Source of the DNA: Actinomycetota bacterium | Lineage (GTDB): Bacteria; Actinomycetota; Coriobacteriia; Anaerosomatales; Anaerosomataceae | Reading direction: 5' to 3' | DNA: 64,000 nt | Assembly (NCBI GenBank): GCA_009668945.1 | Contig: SBEH01000008.1 | Span: 32,102 to 96,101 of the forward strand | Part shown: piece by piece, positions 16,243 to 24,041 of the stretch | Numbering within the stretch: position 1 is the stretch's first letter | How the letters are laid out: every line of letters begins with the position of its first letter | Notes under the pieces: model-generated | The model's input: only the letters and a program-made list of their open reading frames with translations | Told to the model about the DNA's origin: nothing | The model's database searches: none | Made by a program: the position numbers and the translations under genes

Positions 16243-17190
16243 CTACGTGTCATCCCCACCGCCGAAGAGGCGGCCGATCGCATCGCCGATCGAACGGAAG
16301 AACTTCAGGATCGGATTCTCGGCCTCCACGTCCGGACGTCCATGGATGAAGGCCGCGTACTCCGTGTAGTTCTCGTCGACGCCGTTGTGACACCCTTCCT
16401 GACCGCACGTCTCGACAAGGTGAACCTCGTTCACCTTCGAATCGCGGTTCTTGGAAGGCTGGATGTCGTGCCATCCATGGCAGTCCCAGCACGCCGGCGC
16501 GTCTTCGGCACCGAGCTTGTATGCGGCACCGTGGTAGTAGTCGCTGTAGTTGTCCCAGTAGTCCTCGTGGCAACGCCCGCAGACCTGCCAGCCCTGCTGG
16601 TGCAGCTCCGCTTTGCCGTCCTTCCAGTCCTCCCCGCCCTTCTCGGTGAGCGCGAGCATCCCGTGGCTGCCATGGCAGTCGCCGCACAGCGGCTTGGGCC
16701 CGACGGAGGTCTCGGTGGACGCATCGGCGGCCGGAACGGCGACAGCGCCCGCGCTCGCCGCGGCGGAAACATCGACGGTCTGCCGATGGACGCCTGCGCC
16801 GAGGGCCTTCGACTGGTCGGCATGGCAGTTCCTGCATGCCGACTTGGCCGTGATCGGCCAGTCTGCCGCCTCATGCGGCGCCGTGTAGGCGAAATCGATG
16901 TGGCAGCCGACGCACTGCGTGTCGGCGTGAGTCGAGGTGCGCAGTTGCTCCTCGTTGATGAAGAAGCTCACGACGGCGCCCTCGCGCACGCGCACGAGCG
17001 CCGGGTCGCCGTGGCACACCAGACAGCCGGACCTTGCGTCGGAGGGCAGCGTGAAGTCGAGCTCGTAGGGGGCGGTCGCCGACGTTTCAGCGGCCGGCAC
17101 GGCCTCCTGCGCGACGGCTGCGGCAGACACACCGAGAGCCGCCCACAGAACGCATCCTACAGCGAGAGCGCGTGTCCCCCAGCGGCGCAT
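16243..17190 (-). CDS. Secreted multihaem cytochrome c (six CXXCH plus one CX4CH)
   Basis: The start is the ATG at 17190, with AGGAGACGGA just before it; the longer upstream frame runs antisense-like through the cytochrome b gene and is discarded. The signal peptide ends near residue 26 (AVA/Q). Motifs are CLVCH, CVGCH, CRNCH, CGDCH, CGRCH and CWDCH, plus CGQEGCH (CX4CH) near the end. An alanine-rich stretch near residues 120-145 is a linker. The C-terminal half is related to the next cytochrome (HGAAYKLGAEDAPACWDCH here against HGAAYKMGALDAPACWDCH). It lies 8 bases after the cytochrome b gene, a likely electron donor, so it may be the first periplasm-side or outer-face acceptor in a quinol-oxidising chain. 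Confidence 0.92.
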   Translation of the reverse strand: MRRWGTRALAVGCVLWAALGVSAAAVAQEAVPAAETSATAPYELDFTLPSDARSGCLVCHGDPALVRVREGAVVSFFINEEQLRTSTHADTQCVGCHIDFAYTAPHEAADWPITAKSACRNCHADQSKALGAGVHRQTVDVSAAASAGAVAVPAADASTETSVGPKPLCGDCHGSHGMLALTEKGGEDWKDGKAELHQQGWQVCGRCHEDYWDNYSDYYHGAAYKLGAEDAPACWDCHGWHDIQPSKNRDSKVNEVHLVETCGQEGCHNGVDENYTEYAAFIHGRPDVEAENPILKFFRSIGDAIGRLFGGGDDT

Positions 17191-17198
17191 TCCGTCTC

Positions 17199-18062
17199 CT
17201 ACTCCGCTTCCGCAGCGAGCACCGGCGCGCCGTGTTCTCCGTGGTCGCCATGCTCCGCATGCGCCTTCGCCTTGGCCTCCTCGATCAGGTGGTCTGGATA
17301 CCGCTTGAAGCCGAAGAAGTCGAGGCTGATCAGCAAGTCCTCGTTCAGAGCGAGGTAGAAGTGCACCGTGGTGATGATGATGAAGAGCCAGTTGATCGCG
17401 TAGTGCACCACCCGGATCCAAGCGCCGGCGATGGCGACATCGCCGAGCATCGCGCCGAGCCACCAGCCGACGAGAACCTCGCGCGGGCTGTAGCCGAAGA
17501 GGATCGGCTGCGTCAGCAGCGCAAGTCCTGTGAAGCCCTGGAGGAGCATCAGGCCGAGGAACACAAGGTAGGTCAGCTTCTGCATCACGTTGTACTCGGC
17601 GACGTGAGGCTTGCTGTTCGAGAGATACGCGTAGTACATCGCTACGCCACCCATGGATTGCATGTCGCGGCGCCCTACGGCGAACTTCTTCCAGTCACGG
17701 TCCTTCGCGAAGAAAGCGTACCAGATCCGCCAGAAGAGGTTCAGCAGGACGATCGTCATCGCGACGTAGTGGATGTAGCGCATCGGGGTCCGCCAACCCG
17801 CGTAGGTGGGGAACCGGATGTACAGGCCGGAGGCCGCCAGAGCGATCATGCACGCGAGATGGACCCAGTGCATGAGCTTCGGAAGGAACGGTGCGCGGTG
17901 GTCGTGGTCCGGCCACTTCCACTCGATCCACTTCTTGCGGAAGCGCCCCTTGGGCATTCCCACGAAGAAGTGCAGGACCATGGCACTTGCGGTAGCGATC
18001 CACAGGATGAAGAAGATCGCGTCCATCCAGACGTTCACCTTCGCGAGCAGAATCGCAAACAC
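17199..18062 (-). CDS. Cytochrome b561-type membrane subunit (FdnI/HyaC-like)
   Basis: The 287-residue protein has about five or six transmembrane helices. Histidines in helices suit two b haems: LMHWVHLACM, MRYIHYVAM, IRVVHYAIN and TTVHFYLAL. This matches the cytochrome b subunits that link quinones to periplasmic formate dehydrogenases and NiFe hydrogenases. The C-terminal tail is His- and Ala-rich. First gene of the cytochrome operon, GTG start with GTAGGGG directly before it. The expected role is electron exchange between the menaquinone pool and the multihaem cytochromes encoded downstream. It might also serve the formate dehydrogenase, whose own operon has no clear cytochrome b. Confidence 0.85.
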   Translation of the reverse strand: MFAILLAKVNVWMDAIFFILWIATASAMVLHFFVGMPKGRFRKKWIEWKWPDHDHRAPFLPKLMHWVHLACMIALAASGLYIRFPTYAGWRTPMRYIHYVAMTIVLLNLFWRIWYAFFAKDRDWKKFAVGRRDMQSMGGVAMYYAYLSNSKPHVAEYNVMQKLTYLVFLGLMLLQGFTGLALLTQPILFGYSPREVLVGWWLGAMLGDVAIAGAWIRVVHYAINWLFIIITTVHFYLALNEDLLISLDFFGFKRYPDHLIEEAKAKAHAEHGDHGEHGAPVLAAEAE

Positions 18063-18212
18063 CCCCTACCCGTGACAACGCCCGGACTCCCCCAGGCTTT
18101 GGGACGTAGGGTCACAGGCTCATCGACTCGCGGCGGGTGTGCCGGCACCCTGCATCCACACGTTGGACACCCCTCCGGCCGACGACTCTGACGGGCCGCG
18201 TGACCTGAACAC
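18063..18212 (-). other. 150-base untranslated leader of the cytochrome operon
   Basis: Between the promoter and the cytochrome b start the transcript carries GC-rich inverted repeats, for example GGGTG/CACCC around the palindrome GCCGGC near 18135-18150, and a purine-rich ribosome site. No open frame of note. I see no match to a riboswitch class that I can defend. Confidence 0.4.
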
Positions 18213-18241
18213 ACCATATATACGCACTCGGGACGTGTCAA
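18213..18241 (-). promoter_or_regulatory. Sigma70-type promoter of the cytochrome operon
   Basis: A perfect TTGACA (18241-18236) is separated by 17 bases from TATGGT (18218-18213) on the minus strand. Transcription would start near 18206 and read into the cytochrome b gene at 18062. It is the best housekeeping-type promoter in the window, so this operon may be expressed strongly. Confidence 0.75.
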
Positions 18242-18267
18242 CGAACCGCTGGCGCCCTCGGGAGGCC

Positions 18268-18708
18268 CTACTCTCGCGCTGGATGATGCTCGACGAGCGT
18301 GATGTCGAAGGTCAGGGTGTGCCCCGCCAGCGGATGGTTGAAGTCCACGGTGACGTTCACGCGGTCGGGGCTGATCTCCACCACTCGCCCGGTGTACGAC
18401 TCCCCGTCGTCGCCGATGACGTTGAAGTGAGCGTCGAGGGGCGGCTCGGCCTCGCCGAACACGTCGACCGGAACGACCTGGCGCGCTTCGGCTACGTACG
18501 GGCCGTATGCCTCCTCGGCCGGGATGGTCACGGTCACGGCGCCTCCGACCTCGAGTCCGATCACCGCCGACTCGAACATCGGCAGAACGTCTCCCGCGCC
18601 GATTGCGAAGAGCAGAGGCGCCCGACCGGCGCTGGAGTCGAAGACGGAGCCGTCCTCGAGGCGTCCCTCGTACTCGACAGCAACCGTATCGCCGTGACGT
18701 GCTGGCAT
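18268..18708 (-). CDS. slyD: FKBP-type peptidyl-prolyl isomerase, SlyD family
   Basis: The 146-residue product has the SlyD layout. The FKBP core begins VAVEYEGRLEDGSVFDSS; an inserted IF chaperone flap follows (about residues 70-120, EEAYGPY to VDFNHPLAGHTL); then the core closes with LTFDITLVEH. The typical FNHPLAG motif is present. The His- and Cys-rich metal-binding tail found in enterobacterial SlyD is absent. It should catalyse proline isomerisation and act as a cytoplasmic folding helper; SlyD proteins also assist Ni-enzyme and Tat-substrate maturation. GGGAGG precedes the ATG. It reads toward the cytochrome operon promoter but appears to be a separate unit. Confidence 0.9.
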   Translation of the reverse strand: MPARHGDTVAVEYEGRLEDGSVFDSSAGRAPLLFAIGAGDVLPMFESAVIGLEVGGAVTVTIPAEEAYGPYVAEARQVVPVDVFGEAEPPLDAHFNVIGDDGESYTGRVVEISPDRVNVTVDFNHPLAGHTLTFDITLVEHHPARE

Positions 18709-18768
18709 GGCGCGCCTCCCGTGGAAGTTGACCTGACACTCCGACGCCGGAATGCTAGCACACGAGCG

Positions 18769-19335
18769 TCACGCGGGGGGCGGCACGCGGTCGCCAAGTC
18801 CGGCCTTGCGCAACGCGCGAGCCACGAGCATCGCGACTGCGGCCTTGGCGAGGTCGATGACAACGAACGGTGCGACCGCTACCGCGAATGCATCGGCGAT
18901 GGAGCGTCCGGAGACGGCTGCAAACTGCGCGAGACCTGCGACGTAGGTCACGAGTACCAGCACGACAAGCGCGACGATGTCGGCAAGCAGCCCGCGGCGC
19001 TGGCCGCCAGTGGCCTCGATAGCCCGCCTGATCGCCGCACCCGCAAGAGCACCCGCGAAAAAGCCGAAGAGGAAGCCGCCGGTCGGGCCGGCGAGTACCC
19101 CGGCGCCCGCACCCCCGCCCGAGAAGACCGGCATGCCGACAGCGCCGATCAAGAGGTACAGTCCGACGGCTGCCGCGGCCTCGGCCGGCGAGAGCACCAG
19201 CACGGCCACGGCGATCACGAGCACCTGGAGGGTGACGGGAACGGGGCCGATCGGGACCGTCACCAGCGCGCTGGCAGCGATGAGCGCGGCGACAAGCGCG
19301 GCGCGGACGAAAGGGAGAAGCCGGGATCTGGTCAT
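18769..19335 (-). CDS. bioY: Biotin transporter substrate-binding protein BioY
   Basis: The 188-residue protein has six transmembrane helices and the BioY-family stretch GGFLFGFFAGALAGA after GPTG, with the VPVTLQVL segment in helix 2. BioY is the S-component of energy-coupling factor transporters and can import biotin alone or with an ECF module; no EcfAT genes are in this window. It lies 68 bases after birA, with a BirA-type operator in the gap, so expression is probably repressed by biotinyl-BirA. No biotin synthesis gene is seen nearby, which fits dependence on uptake. Confidence 0.93.
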   Translation of the reverse strand: MTRSRLLPFVRAALVAALIAASALVTVPIGPVPVTLQVLVIAVAVLVLSPAEAAAAVGLYLLIGAVGMPVFSGGGAGAGVLAGPTGGFLFGFFAGALAGAAIRRAIEATGGQRRGLLADIVALVVLVLVTYVAGLAQFAAVSGRSIADAFAVAVAPFVVIDLAKAAVAMLVARALRKAGLGDRVPPPA

Positions 19336-19348
19336 GCGCGTCCTGTCG

Positions 19349-19383
19349 TATCGTAAACATCACTGTGCAGAGCGTTTACGATA
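19349..19383. promoter_or_regulatory. BirA-type biotin operator upstream of bioY
   Basis: TATCGTAAAC and GTTTACGATA form a perfect 10-base inverted repeat separated by 15 bases. BirA operators in other bacteria are similar: GTAAAC/GTTTAC arms about 15-16 bases apart. The site is 14 bases before the bioY start and about 20 bases after birA, and birA encodes a repressor with a DNA-binding domain. Confidence 0.88.
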
Positions 19384-19403
19384 GCCGCCGGATCCCACCG
19401 GCG

Positions 19404-20363
19404 TCAACAGCGAAGCGTCACTTCGCCCGCGGCGACCCGAAACTGTCCGCCCGCGCCGTCGAGGAGGAGCTCTCCGGAATCGGAGACTCCAGCCGCGACT
19501 CCCTCGGCGACGATTACGCCGGCAGCATCGCGCACGGTCACTGGCCGCCCGGCAAGCGTGTCGCGCGCCAGCACCTCGACCCTGGCCGGGCCGAAGCCGT
19601 CCTGTAGGAACTCGCGATAGCCGGCGGCGATCCCGTCGAGCACGGCGGCGGCGATCTCCGCGACCCGTGCCCCGGACACCGCCTCACGCACGAACGCGCC
19701 ATCGGGCCCGGGCGCGGCACCGACATTGATGCCACACCCGACGACGACCCACTCGACGCGGTCCGCCTCCGCCGACATCTCCAGCAGGATGCCGCCGAGC
19801 TTGCGATCGTCGAGCATGAGGTCGTTCGGCCACTTGATGCCGGCATCCACGCCTGCGGCGCGCAGCCCGCGGGCGACCCCGGCGGCCACGACGAGCGAAA
19901 GCGGCGCCGCCTCGGCGGGCGCGATAGCGGGCCTGAGCACGCACGACACGTATGCGCCGCCCGCGGGCGATTCCCACACCCGCCCGAGGCGACCCCGGCC
20001 GGCCGTTTGCCTGGCGGCGACGACGGACACACCCTCCGGCGCGCGAGCCCGCGCGAGCCGCTTGGCGTCATCGTTGGTGGACGTGACCTCGGCGGCTCCT
20101 TCGCAAGCGATCCACAGCGGGTCGCGCAGACGCGGCCCGACCTCCTCAGGAATGCAGGCGTCGGGCGCCGATTCGAGGCGGTACCCTGCCCGTGGCGCCG
20201 CAGCGATCTTGTAGCCGAGCGCGCGCAAGGCAGCCACGTGCTTGCTCACCGCCACCCGCGAGACTCCGAGATCGGCGGCGATCGCCTCACCGGAAACGCC
20301 GGCGGGACCCGCGGCGGCAAGCGCTGCGGCGACCTGCGCTCTACGGGAGGTCGAGATCAACAT
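19404..20363 (-). CDS. birA: Bifunctional biotin-protein ligase and biotin repressor
   Basis: Residues 1-65 form a winged helix-turn-helix (SGEAIAADLGVSRVAVSKHV). The ligase domain follows with the biotinyl-AMP loop GRGRLGR, the motif KWPNDLM and the C-terminal domain LLDGAGGQFRVAAGEV. It attaches biotin to carboxyl carrier proteins and, in the biotinyl-AMP form, represses DNA. The target is probably the operator just downstream before bioY. The start overlaps the end of the DedA gene by 23 bases. At 319 residues it matches two-function BirA proteins. Confidence 0.95.
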   Translation of the reverse strand: MLISTSRRAQVAAALAAAGPAGVSGEAIAADLGVSRVAVSKHVAALRALGYKIAAAPRAGYRLESAPDACIPEEVGPRLRDPLWIACEGAAEVTSTNDDAKRLARARAPEGVSVVAARQTAGRGRLGRVWESPAGGAYVSCVLRPAIAPAEAAPLSLVVAAGVARGLRAAGVDAGIKWPNDLMLDDRKLGGILLEMSAEADRVEWVVVGCGINVGAAPGPDGAFVREAVSGARVAEIAAAVLDGIAAGYREFLQDGFGPARVEVLARDTLAGRPVTVRDAAGVIVAEGVAAGVSDSGELLLDGAGGQFRVAAGEVTLRC

Positions 20364-21042
20364 CGGCCTCCGAGCCCTCGGCGTGTTCGTCTTCCTCGGC
20401 CATTTCGGCGAACTTGTCGACCCGGCGTGCGATCAGCTCCCGACGGCCCCAGAAGAGGAAGGCGAGCATCCCCACCAAGACGAGAAGGCCGAACCAGGTG
20501 ATGCTGCGGGCGATCTTAAGAGCACGGTCGAAGTTCTCGGCGAAGACCCATCCGAGCGAGATCATCAGCGTCGTGTAGATGAGCGCGCCGACGAACGTGT
20601 ACAGCTCAAAGATCCAGAGGCGCATGCTCGACACGCCGGCGATCATCGGCACGAAGTTCTTGAATCCGGCCGCGAAGCGGGAGACGAGCACCGTCTTGTT
20701 GCCGTGATGCTCGAAGTACTCCTCGGCCGCGGTGATGCGCTCCTCGTCGAAGAACCTGCCTCCCCACTTGAGGAGCGCGGCCCGACCGCCGCGGCGGCCG
20801 AAGAGGTAGGAGAGGTTGCTGCCGGTCAGCGTGCCCGCCAGCGACGAGATGCCGACGAGCCAGGGGTTCAGGCCGCCCATCTTCGCAACGAACCCCGCAG
20901 CCATCACGACCGTCTCTCCGGGCGTGAAGGATCCCAGGACGAAGAGGTTCTCGGCGACGGTGAAGAGCGCCACGATGAGGTACCCGAGCGTATCGAGCGC
21001 CGCGAGGAACCAGTCGAGTATCGGGACGCCGGTCTCAGGCAT
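20341..21042 (-). CDS. DedA-family membrane protein
   Basis: The 233-residue protein has the DedA/SNARE-associated hallmarks: the re-entrant motif ENLFVLGSFTPGET with its acidic residue, and FGRRGGRAALLKWGG followed by RFAAGFKNFVPMIAG. DedA proteins flip undecaprenyl phosphate or phospholipids, and many members need the Glu and the Arg-rich FxR(F/A)xAG region, both present here. The tail is acidic. I chose the ATG at 21042, one base after the previous stop; an upstream start 11 codons earlier is possible but lies within the preceding gene. Confidence 0.92.
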   Translation of the reverse strand: MPETGVPILDWFLAALDTLGYLIVALFTVAENLFVLGSFTPGETVVMAAGFVAKMGGLNPWLVGISSLAGTLTGSNLSYLFGRRGGRAALLKWGGRFFDEERITAAEEYFEHHGNKTVLVSRFAAGFKNFVPMIAGVSSMRLWIFELYTFVGALIYTTLMISLGWVFAENFDRALKIARSITWFGLLVLVGMLAFLFWGRRELIARRVDKFAEMAEEDEHAEGSEADVDLDLP

Positions 21043-21043
21043 G

Positions 21044-21481
21044 TCACTCGGCCTCCGGCGCGACAGACCACGCAACCCACTGGTCGAAACGCGGGTAGAG
21101 CAGCGCCAGACCGACCAGAGTCACGAGCAGCATGAGGTAGAAGTCGACGGCCTGGCGCGTCATCAGCGCAAGCGCAGCGCCGATCACGGCGGGCGCGAGA
21201 GCGAAGGCCACGAGCCGCCACGAGAGTGACACGACCGTCACGGGCGCGAGCGGTCTGGCCGCCGTGTCACGCGCACGGGTCCCGCGGCCCATCATCACGG
21301 ACGCGATCGCCGCGGCGACGAACAGGTACCGCACAGCGCTCTCGGCGGTCTGGCCCTCGGCCCACCATGCGCTGGACGCTGCCGTCTGGATTGCCGCTGT
21401 CAGCGCCAGCGGCAGCAGTAGGACCGGCACCGCCCGGCGCGTCCAGGCAAGGTATGCGTCGCGGAGTGTCGGCGCGGTCAC
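21044..21481 (-). CDS. Small integral membrane protein, four helices, unknown
   Basis: The start is the GTG at 21481, overlapping the nadC stop as GTGA, which gives 145 residues. The longer frame upstream is antisense nonsense within nadC. Four hydrophobic segments are visible (VPVLLLPLALTAAIQTA, AVRYLFVAAAIASVMM, LVAFALAPAVIGAALALM, FYLMLLVTLVGLALLY). No known family is recognised. It sits between NAD synthesis and a DedA protein in one transcription unit, with no indication of a role in either. Confidence 0.75.
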   Translation of the reverse strand: MTAPTLRDAYLAWTRRAVPVLLLPLALTAAIQTAASSAWWAEGQTAESAVRYLFVAAAIASVMMGRGTRARDTAARPLAPVTVVSLSWRLVAFALAPAVIGAALALMTRQAVDFYLMLLVTLVGLALLYPRFDQWVAWSVAPEAE

Positions 21482-22386
21482 TTGCGTCGCTCCGCATCCA
21501 GCCCGAAGTCGAGCGGTGGCGCGAACGTGAGCGCGCTCGTCGAGACCCGGTCGATGCCGGCTGCGGCAAGGGCCGACAGGCGATCGAAGGTGATCCCCCC
21601 CGAAGCCTCCGTCAGACACGCCCGACCCTGCGCGGCCTCGCGCACGGCGACGACCGCCCGGGCGAGCGTGTCCTCGTCCATGTTGTCGAGCAGCACGTAG
21701 TCGGCGCCTGCCCCAGCCGCCTCAGCGGCCTGCGAGACCGACTCCGCCTCACACTCGACGAGCAGCCCCGGGTGCGCCGCTTTCTCCTGACGCACGGCGT
21801 CGGTCACGCTCCCGAATGCCACGATGTGGTTGTCCTTGATGAGGACCATGTCGAACAGCCCAGCCCGGTGGTTGTACGCGCCGCCGACACGTACCGCGTA
21901 CTTCGAGAGCGCCCGCAACCCGGGCAGCGTCTTTCGGGTATCTGTGACGGCGATCGCATCCCCCGCCGCACGTTGCCAGCGCCGCGCCTCGGAGGCGATG
22001 CCGGAGAGTACCATCAGCAGGTTGAGCGCGGTGCGCTCTGCCGCGAGCACGGCGCGCGCGTCACCCTCGACCTCGAGCACCCTCTCGCCCGCACGGACAT
22101 CCGCACCCTCGGCCACGCGCGGAAAGCACTCGACGTTCGTGCCCGAAGCTTCGGCCAGCATCTCGAACGCGCGCGCAGCGACCGGCAGGCCGCACACAAC
22201 ACCGGCTTCGCGTGCCACGATCGCACCGCAGAAGGGGTCCGGCAGCGCGAGCGCCGAGGACGTGGCGTCCCGCATGAGGAGTGACGAGTCCCCGCGTGCT
22301 GTCAGCACGCGCTCGGTTGCTACGCCGAGGTCCTCCGCAAGCGCGCGAGCGACAAGATCGTCGATCGGCGGCAGGTCGAAGCTCAT
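21478..22386 (-). CDS. nadC: Nicotinate-nucleotide pyrophosphorylase (carboxylating)
   Basis: NadC condenses quinolinate with PRPP to nicotinate mononucleotide, releasing CO2. The 302-residue protein shows TDTRKTLPGLRALSKYAV with the phosphoribosyl-binding Arg and Lys, GGAYNHRAGLFDMVLIKDNH, LLDNMD and EASGGI, all family hallmarks. ATG at 22386 overlaps the nadB stop as ATGA. It completes a nadA-nadB-nadC set for de novo NAD from aspartate. Confidence 0.97.
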   Translation of the reverse strand: MSFDLPPIDDLVARALAEDLGVATERVLTARGDSSLLMRDATSSALALPDPFCGAIVAREAGVVCGLPVAARAFEMLAEASGTNVECFPRVAEGADVRAGERVLEVEGDARAVLAAERTALNLLMVLSGIASEARRWQRAAGDAIAVTDTRKTLPGLRALSKYAVRVGGAYNHRAGLFDMVLIKDNHIVAFGSVTDAVRQEKAAHPGLLVECEAESVSQAAEAAGAGADYVLLDNMDEDTLARAVVAVREAAQGRACLTEASGGITFDRLSALAAAGIDRVSTSALTFAPPLDFGLDAERRK

Positions 22387-24035
22387 GCGCGACCTCCCGT
22401 CAGCATCGGCGCGTCGGCGACGTCCTCGGAGCGCACGTCGGCGCCCCGTCGCCACATGAGGTGCCGGCGCCACGCAGCGTCATCGCGGTCGGGATGGTCG
22501 GCGCGGAAGTGCGTCCCTCGGCTCTCCTCACGCATGCGGGCAGCAGCCACGGTAAGCCATGCGTTCACGAGCAAGTTCCGCGTTTCGATCGCATGCAGGT
22601 CCGTACCGCCGAGGTTGGCGGCAAGCCCGGCGATCCCTTCCGCCGCTCCGGCGAGTCCTTCGGCCGAACGTGTCACCCCCACGTGACGGCTCATCAGCAG
22701 CTGGAGTGCCGAACGGGCGGCACGCTGGTCCGCGCCGACGGGTTCGGCGACGTCCGCGTGCGCGCGTCCCGCCCGGGCGCGACCGCGTTCGCCCTCGAGC
22801 GCGCGCACGATCCTGCGCGAGCACACGAGCCCCTCGAGGAGCGAGTTGCTCGCGAGCCGGTTCGCCCCGTGCAGGCCCGAGGCGGCGCACTCGCCGGCCG
22901 CGTAGAGTCCGGGCAGTGATGTGCGGCCGTCGATGTCCACGCGCACACCGCCGATGAGGTAGTGCGCCGCCGGCGCCACCGGCACCAGGTCGCTTGAGAG
23001 GTCGAAGCCGGCCTCGCGGCAGCCCTCGGTGACTGTCGGGAAGCGCCCGGCGAGGAACTCCGCGCCGAGGTGCCGGGCATCGAGCCAGACGTTCGGCCGG
23101 TTGCAGCGGTGCATGACCTTCTCGATCTCGCGGCTCACCACATCGCGCGGGGCAAGCTCGGCCAGCGGGTGGAGCGCGGGCATGAAGCGCTCGAGATTGC
23201 AGTCGAGCAGGTATGCACCTTCACCCCGCAGCGCCTCCGTGATGAGGAACTTCACGGTCGACGCGCTGTCGAGCGCGGTAGGGTGGAACTGCACGAACTC
23301 CATATCCGCGATCTCCGCGCCTGCGCGCCACGCTGCAGCGATCCCATCGCCGGTGGCCACGAGCGGGTTGGTCGTGACGCGGTACACCTGTCCGGCGCCG
23401 CCGCTCGCCAGGATCACCGCCCCTGCGGAAAGCGCGATGAGCGCGTGCGAGCCGCTGTCCATCACAAGCGCCCCGGTGCAGCGATCGTCGTCGGTCAGCA
23501 GGTCCACCAGGAATGCGTCTTCGACGAGCTGGATCCCAGGCGTGCGGCGCACCACCGCCGAGAGCGTGTTCTGGACCTCGGCACCGGTGGCATCGCCCGA
23601 GTGAAGGACGCGCGGCAGGCTGTGGCCTCCCTCGCGTGCGAGCGCGACCTTGCCGCCCTCGGCGCGATCGAACCGCACGCCGAGCGTCTCCAGTTCTGCC
23701 AGCGCGTCGGCGGCTTCGCTCACCACCGAGCGCACCACATCGGGGTCGCACAGCCCCTGCCCCACCACGAGCGTGTCGGCGAGGTGCAGTTCCACCGAGT
23801 CCGCTTCGCCCACCGCGCCGGCGATGCCTCCCTGCGCGTACCACGTGTTCGCGTCGGTTACTTCGGACTTCGTGACCAGCGTGACCGTGCCAAGCCGGGC
23901 GGCATGAAGCGCTGCGGTGAGTCCCGCGATGCCCGAGCCGATGATGAGCACGTCGCTGCGCTCGGCGGGCATGGCGGCGGTGTCGAACGAGACGACGTAG
24001 CGCTGATCGAGGGCGGCGGGCACGACGGAGGACAT
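22383..24035 (-). CDS. nadB: L-aspartate oxidase
   Basis: This FAD enzyme makes iminoaspartate for quinolinate synthesis. The 550-residue protein has the dinucleotide motif IGSGIAGLTAALHAA near residue 31, the succinate dehydrogenase/fumarate reductase-type sequences NTWYAQGGIAG, FVQFHPTAL and REGGHS, and GLHGANRLASNSLLEGLV near the C-terminal third. In anaerobes fumarate is the likely electron acceptor rather than oxygen. It starts 6 bases after nadA and overlaps nadC. Confidence 0.97.
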   Translation of the reverse strand: MSSVVPAALDQRYVVSFDTAAMPAERSDVLIIGSGIAGLTAALHAARLGTVTLVTKSEVTDANTWYAQGGIAGAVGEADSVELHLADTLVVGQGLCDPDVVRSVVSEAADALAELETLGVRFDRAEGGKVALAREGGHSLPRVLHSGDATGAEVQNTLSAVVRRTPGIQLVEDAFLVDLLTDDDRCTGALVMDSGSHALIALSAGAVILASGGAGQVYRVTTNPLVATGDGIAAAWRAGAEIADMEFVQFHPTALDSASTVKFLITEALRGEGAYLLDCNLERFMPALHPLAELAPRDVVSREIEKVMHRCNRPNVWLDARHLGAEFLAGRFPTVTEGCREAGFDLSSDLVPVAPAAHYLIGGVRVDIDGRTSLPGLYAAGECAASGLHGANRLASNSLLEGLVCSRRIVRALEGERGRARAGRAHADVAEPVGADQRAARSALQLLMSRHVGVTRSAEGLAGAAEGIAGLAANLGGTDLHAIETRNLLVNAWLTVAAARMREESRGTHFRADHPDRDDAAWRRHLMWRRGADVRSEDVADAPMLTGGRA

Positions 24036-24041
24036 CTCGCG

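Noticed and set aside
15187..17358. A 723-codon plus-strand open frame across the multihaem cytochrome genes
   Set aside because: It is the antisense of Cys-, His- and Gly-rich cytochromes; its product is Arg/Val/Ala-rich low-complexity sequence without any domain. The same applies to other long antisense frames, such as 23070-24965 and 47351-49111.
18063..18212. A c-di-GMP (GEMM) or cGAMP riboswitch before the cytochrome operon, prompted by a CAAAGCC sequence
   Set aside because: The other conserved parts of the GEMM fold could not be found in order; a covariance search would settle it.
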